Position numbers and translations under genes: made by a program. From Solobacterium sp. (GTDB taxonomy: Bacteria; Bacillota_I; Bacilli_A; Erysipelotrichales; Erysipelotrichaceae), in NCBI GenBank assembly GCA_015256455.1, contig JABZMB010000033.1, forward strand, positions 1 through 13,750: DNA of 13,750 nucleotides, read 5' to 3'. Below, piece after piece: positions 12,788 through 13,750 of this stretch (position 1 is its first letter; every line of letters starts with the position of its first letter). Below the pieces are notes generated by a model that was not told the DNA's origin, ran no database searches, and was given only the letters and a program-made list of their open reading frames with translations.

Positions 12788-13750
12788 CTATTGTACTACT
12801 GGTAATTCAAAGTCTTCTTTCTTTTCAAGAATCGCCATGAATTCTTCGCCAGTAATTGTTTCTTTTTGATATAAGAACTGAGCAATTCGATCAAGATCGG
12901 CTTTATGTTCTGTTAATAGTTGTTTTGCTTTTTCGTGTTGTTGTTTCACGAGTGCTACAACCTTTTGGTCAATTGTTGAAGCTGTACCATCTGAACATGC
13001 AAGTGATGCATCACCACCAAGGTATTTGTTATTTACAGTTTCCATTGCGACCATATCGAATTCATCACTCATACCATAACGAGTAATCATTGCACGAGCA
13101 ATCTTTGTTGCTTGTTCGATATCGTTGGAAGCACCTGTAGTAACTTGTCCAAATTCAACTTCTTCTGCTGCACGACCACCTGTAAGTGTCGCAATACGAT
13201 TTTCTAATTCAGACTTCGTGTAAAGAGGATGATTACCTTCTTCTACCTGCATTGTATAGCCTAGAGCACCACTTGTACGTGGGATGATTGTAATCTTCTG
13301 TACAGGTGCACTATGTGTTTGTAATGCTGCAACTAATGCATGTCCTACTTCGTGATATGCAACAACTAGTTTTTCTTTATCCGTTAAAATTGCATTCTTC
13401 TTTTGGTAACCTGCAATGACAACTTCAATACTTTCTTCTAAGTCTTTCTGACTTACTGCATTTCTCTTTTCACGTACTGCACGTAGAGCTGCTTCATTAA
13501 TGATGTTCGCAAGTTCTGCACCAGAAGCACCAGAAGCCATGCGTGCAACTACGTTATAATCAATACCAGGTTCTGTCTTAACTTTCTTTGCGTGAACTTT
13601 TAAGATATCTTCGCGACCTTGAAGGTCAGGTAACTCAACTGGAACACGACGGTCAAATCTTCCTGGACGTAGTAGAGCAGGATCTAGATTTTCAGGACGG
13701 TTTGTAGCTGCTAGTACGACAATACCATTATTGCCTTCAAATCCATCCAT
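12788..13750 (-). CDS. ftsH: ATP-dependent zinc metalloprotease FtsH, C-terminal part, 5' end outside window
   Basis: Membrane-anchored AAA+ protease that degrades misassembled membrane proteins and some regulatory or tagged soluble proteins. About 320 residues are visible, starting in the AAA domain, just upstream of the sensor-1 segment VLAATNRPENLDPALLRPGRFDRR (visible residues 12-35), which carries the second-region-of-homology arginines. The Met at the window edge belongs to the conserved MDGF motif and is internal; the transmembrane N-terminus and Walker motifs lie beyond base 13750. The protease domain has the zinc motif HEVGH (visible 133-137) and a third-ligand segment TTGASNDIEQAT. 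The usual FtsH zinc motif is HEAGH, so Val replaces Ala at a non-liganding position. It is convergent with rpiB and ends in its own terminator. Confidence 0.97.
   Translation of the reverse strand: MDGFEGNNGIVVLAATNRPENLDPALLRPGRFDRRVPVELPDLQGREDILKVHAKKVKTEPGIDYNVVARMASGASGAELANIINEAALRAVREKRNAVSQKDLEESIEVVIAGYQKKNAILTDKEKLVVAYHEVGHALVAALQTHSAPVQKITIIPRTSGALGYTMQVEEGNHPLYTKSELENRIATLTGGRAAEEVEFGQVTTGASNDIEQATKIARAMITRYGMSDEFDMVAMETVNNKYLGGDASLACSDGTASTIDQKVVALVKQQHEKAKQLLTEHKADLDRIAQFLYQKETITGEEFMAILEKKEDFELPVVQ

Overview
The window is AT-rich, tightly packed housekeeping DNA from a low-GC Gram-positive bacterium (Bacillota). The order secG - rnr - smpB - ssrA, with eno close by, is the usual Firmicutes arrangement. 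The protein character and a tmRNA tag ending in AFAA hint at Erysipelotrichia, near the Mollicutes; that placement is inference. I saw no mobile element, CRISPR array, rRNA or tRNA gene, and no defence system.

Layout. Positions 1-726 hold the 3' end of eno (glycolysis), closed by a clear terminator. Positions 767-955 are non-coding, with a weak promoter-like site and a weak hairpin. A small membrane protein lies on the minus strand (956-1348), with its own good promoter facing away from pepV (1516-2895), a zinc dipeptidase. Next come a membrane-anchored glycerophosphodiester phosphodiesterase (2995-4788) and an unrecognised polytopic membrane protein with a repeated acidic tail (4946-6094). 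The translation and mRNA-fate block follows: secG (6160-6384), rnr (6469-8877), smpB overlapping rnr by 20 nt (8858-9319), and ssrA tmRNA (about 9439-9791) with its own promoter and terminator. After that are an ATC-hydrolase-family protein (9986-10708), a DUF308 membrane protein (10812-11456), the lgt-rpiB pair overlapping by 4 nt (11514-12730), and the C-terminal part of ftsH on the minus strand (12788-13750), running off the right edge. Back-to-back terminators separate the convergent rpiB and ftsH.

How the genes work together. RNase R, SmpB and tmRNA form the trans-translation system: SmpB and tmRNA rescue stalled ribosomes, RNase R degrades the faulty mRNA, and tagged proteins go to ATP-dependent proteases; FtsH is one of several proteases known to take such substrates. 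SecG and Lgt belong to protein export and lipoprotein maturation. Eno and RpiB are central carbon enzymes.

The window is mostly ordinary. The points most worth a second look are the non-canonical active-site loop of Lgt, the tmRNA tag and its missing CCA end, a short insertion in enolase, charged tandem-repeat tails on RNase R and the 382-aa membrane protein, dyad symmetry over a likely promoter at 9866-9912, and the lack of a ribosome binding site before the phosphodiesterase gene.
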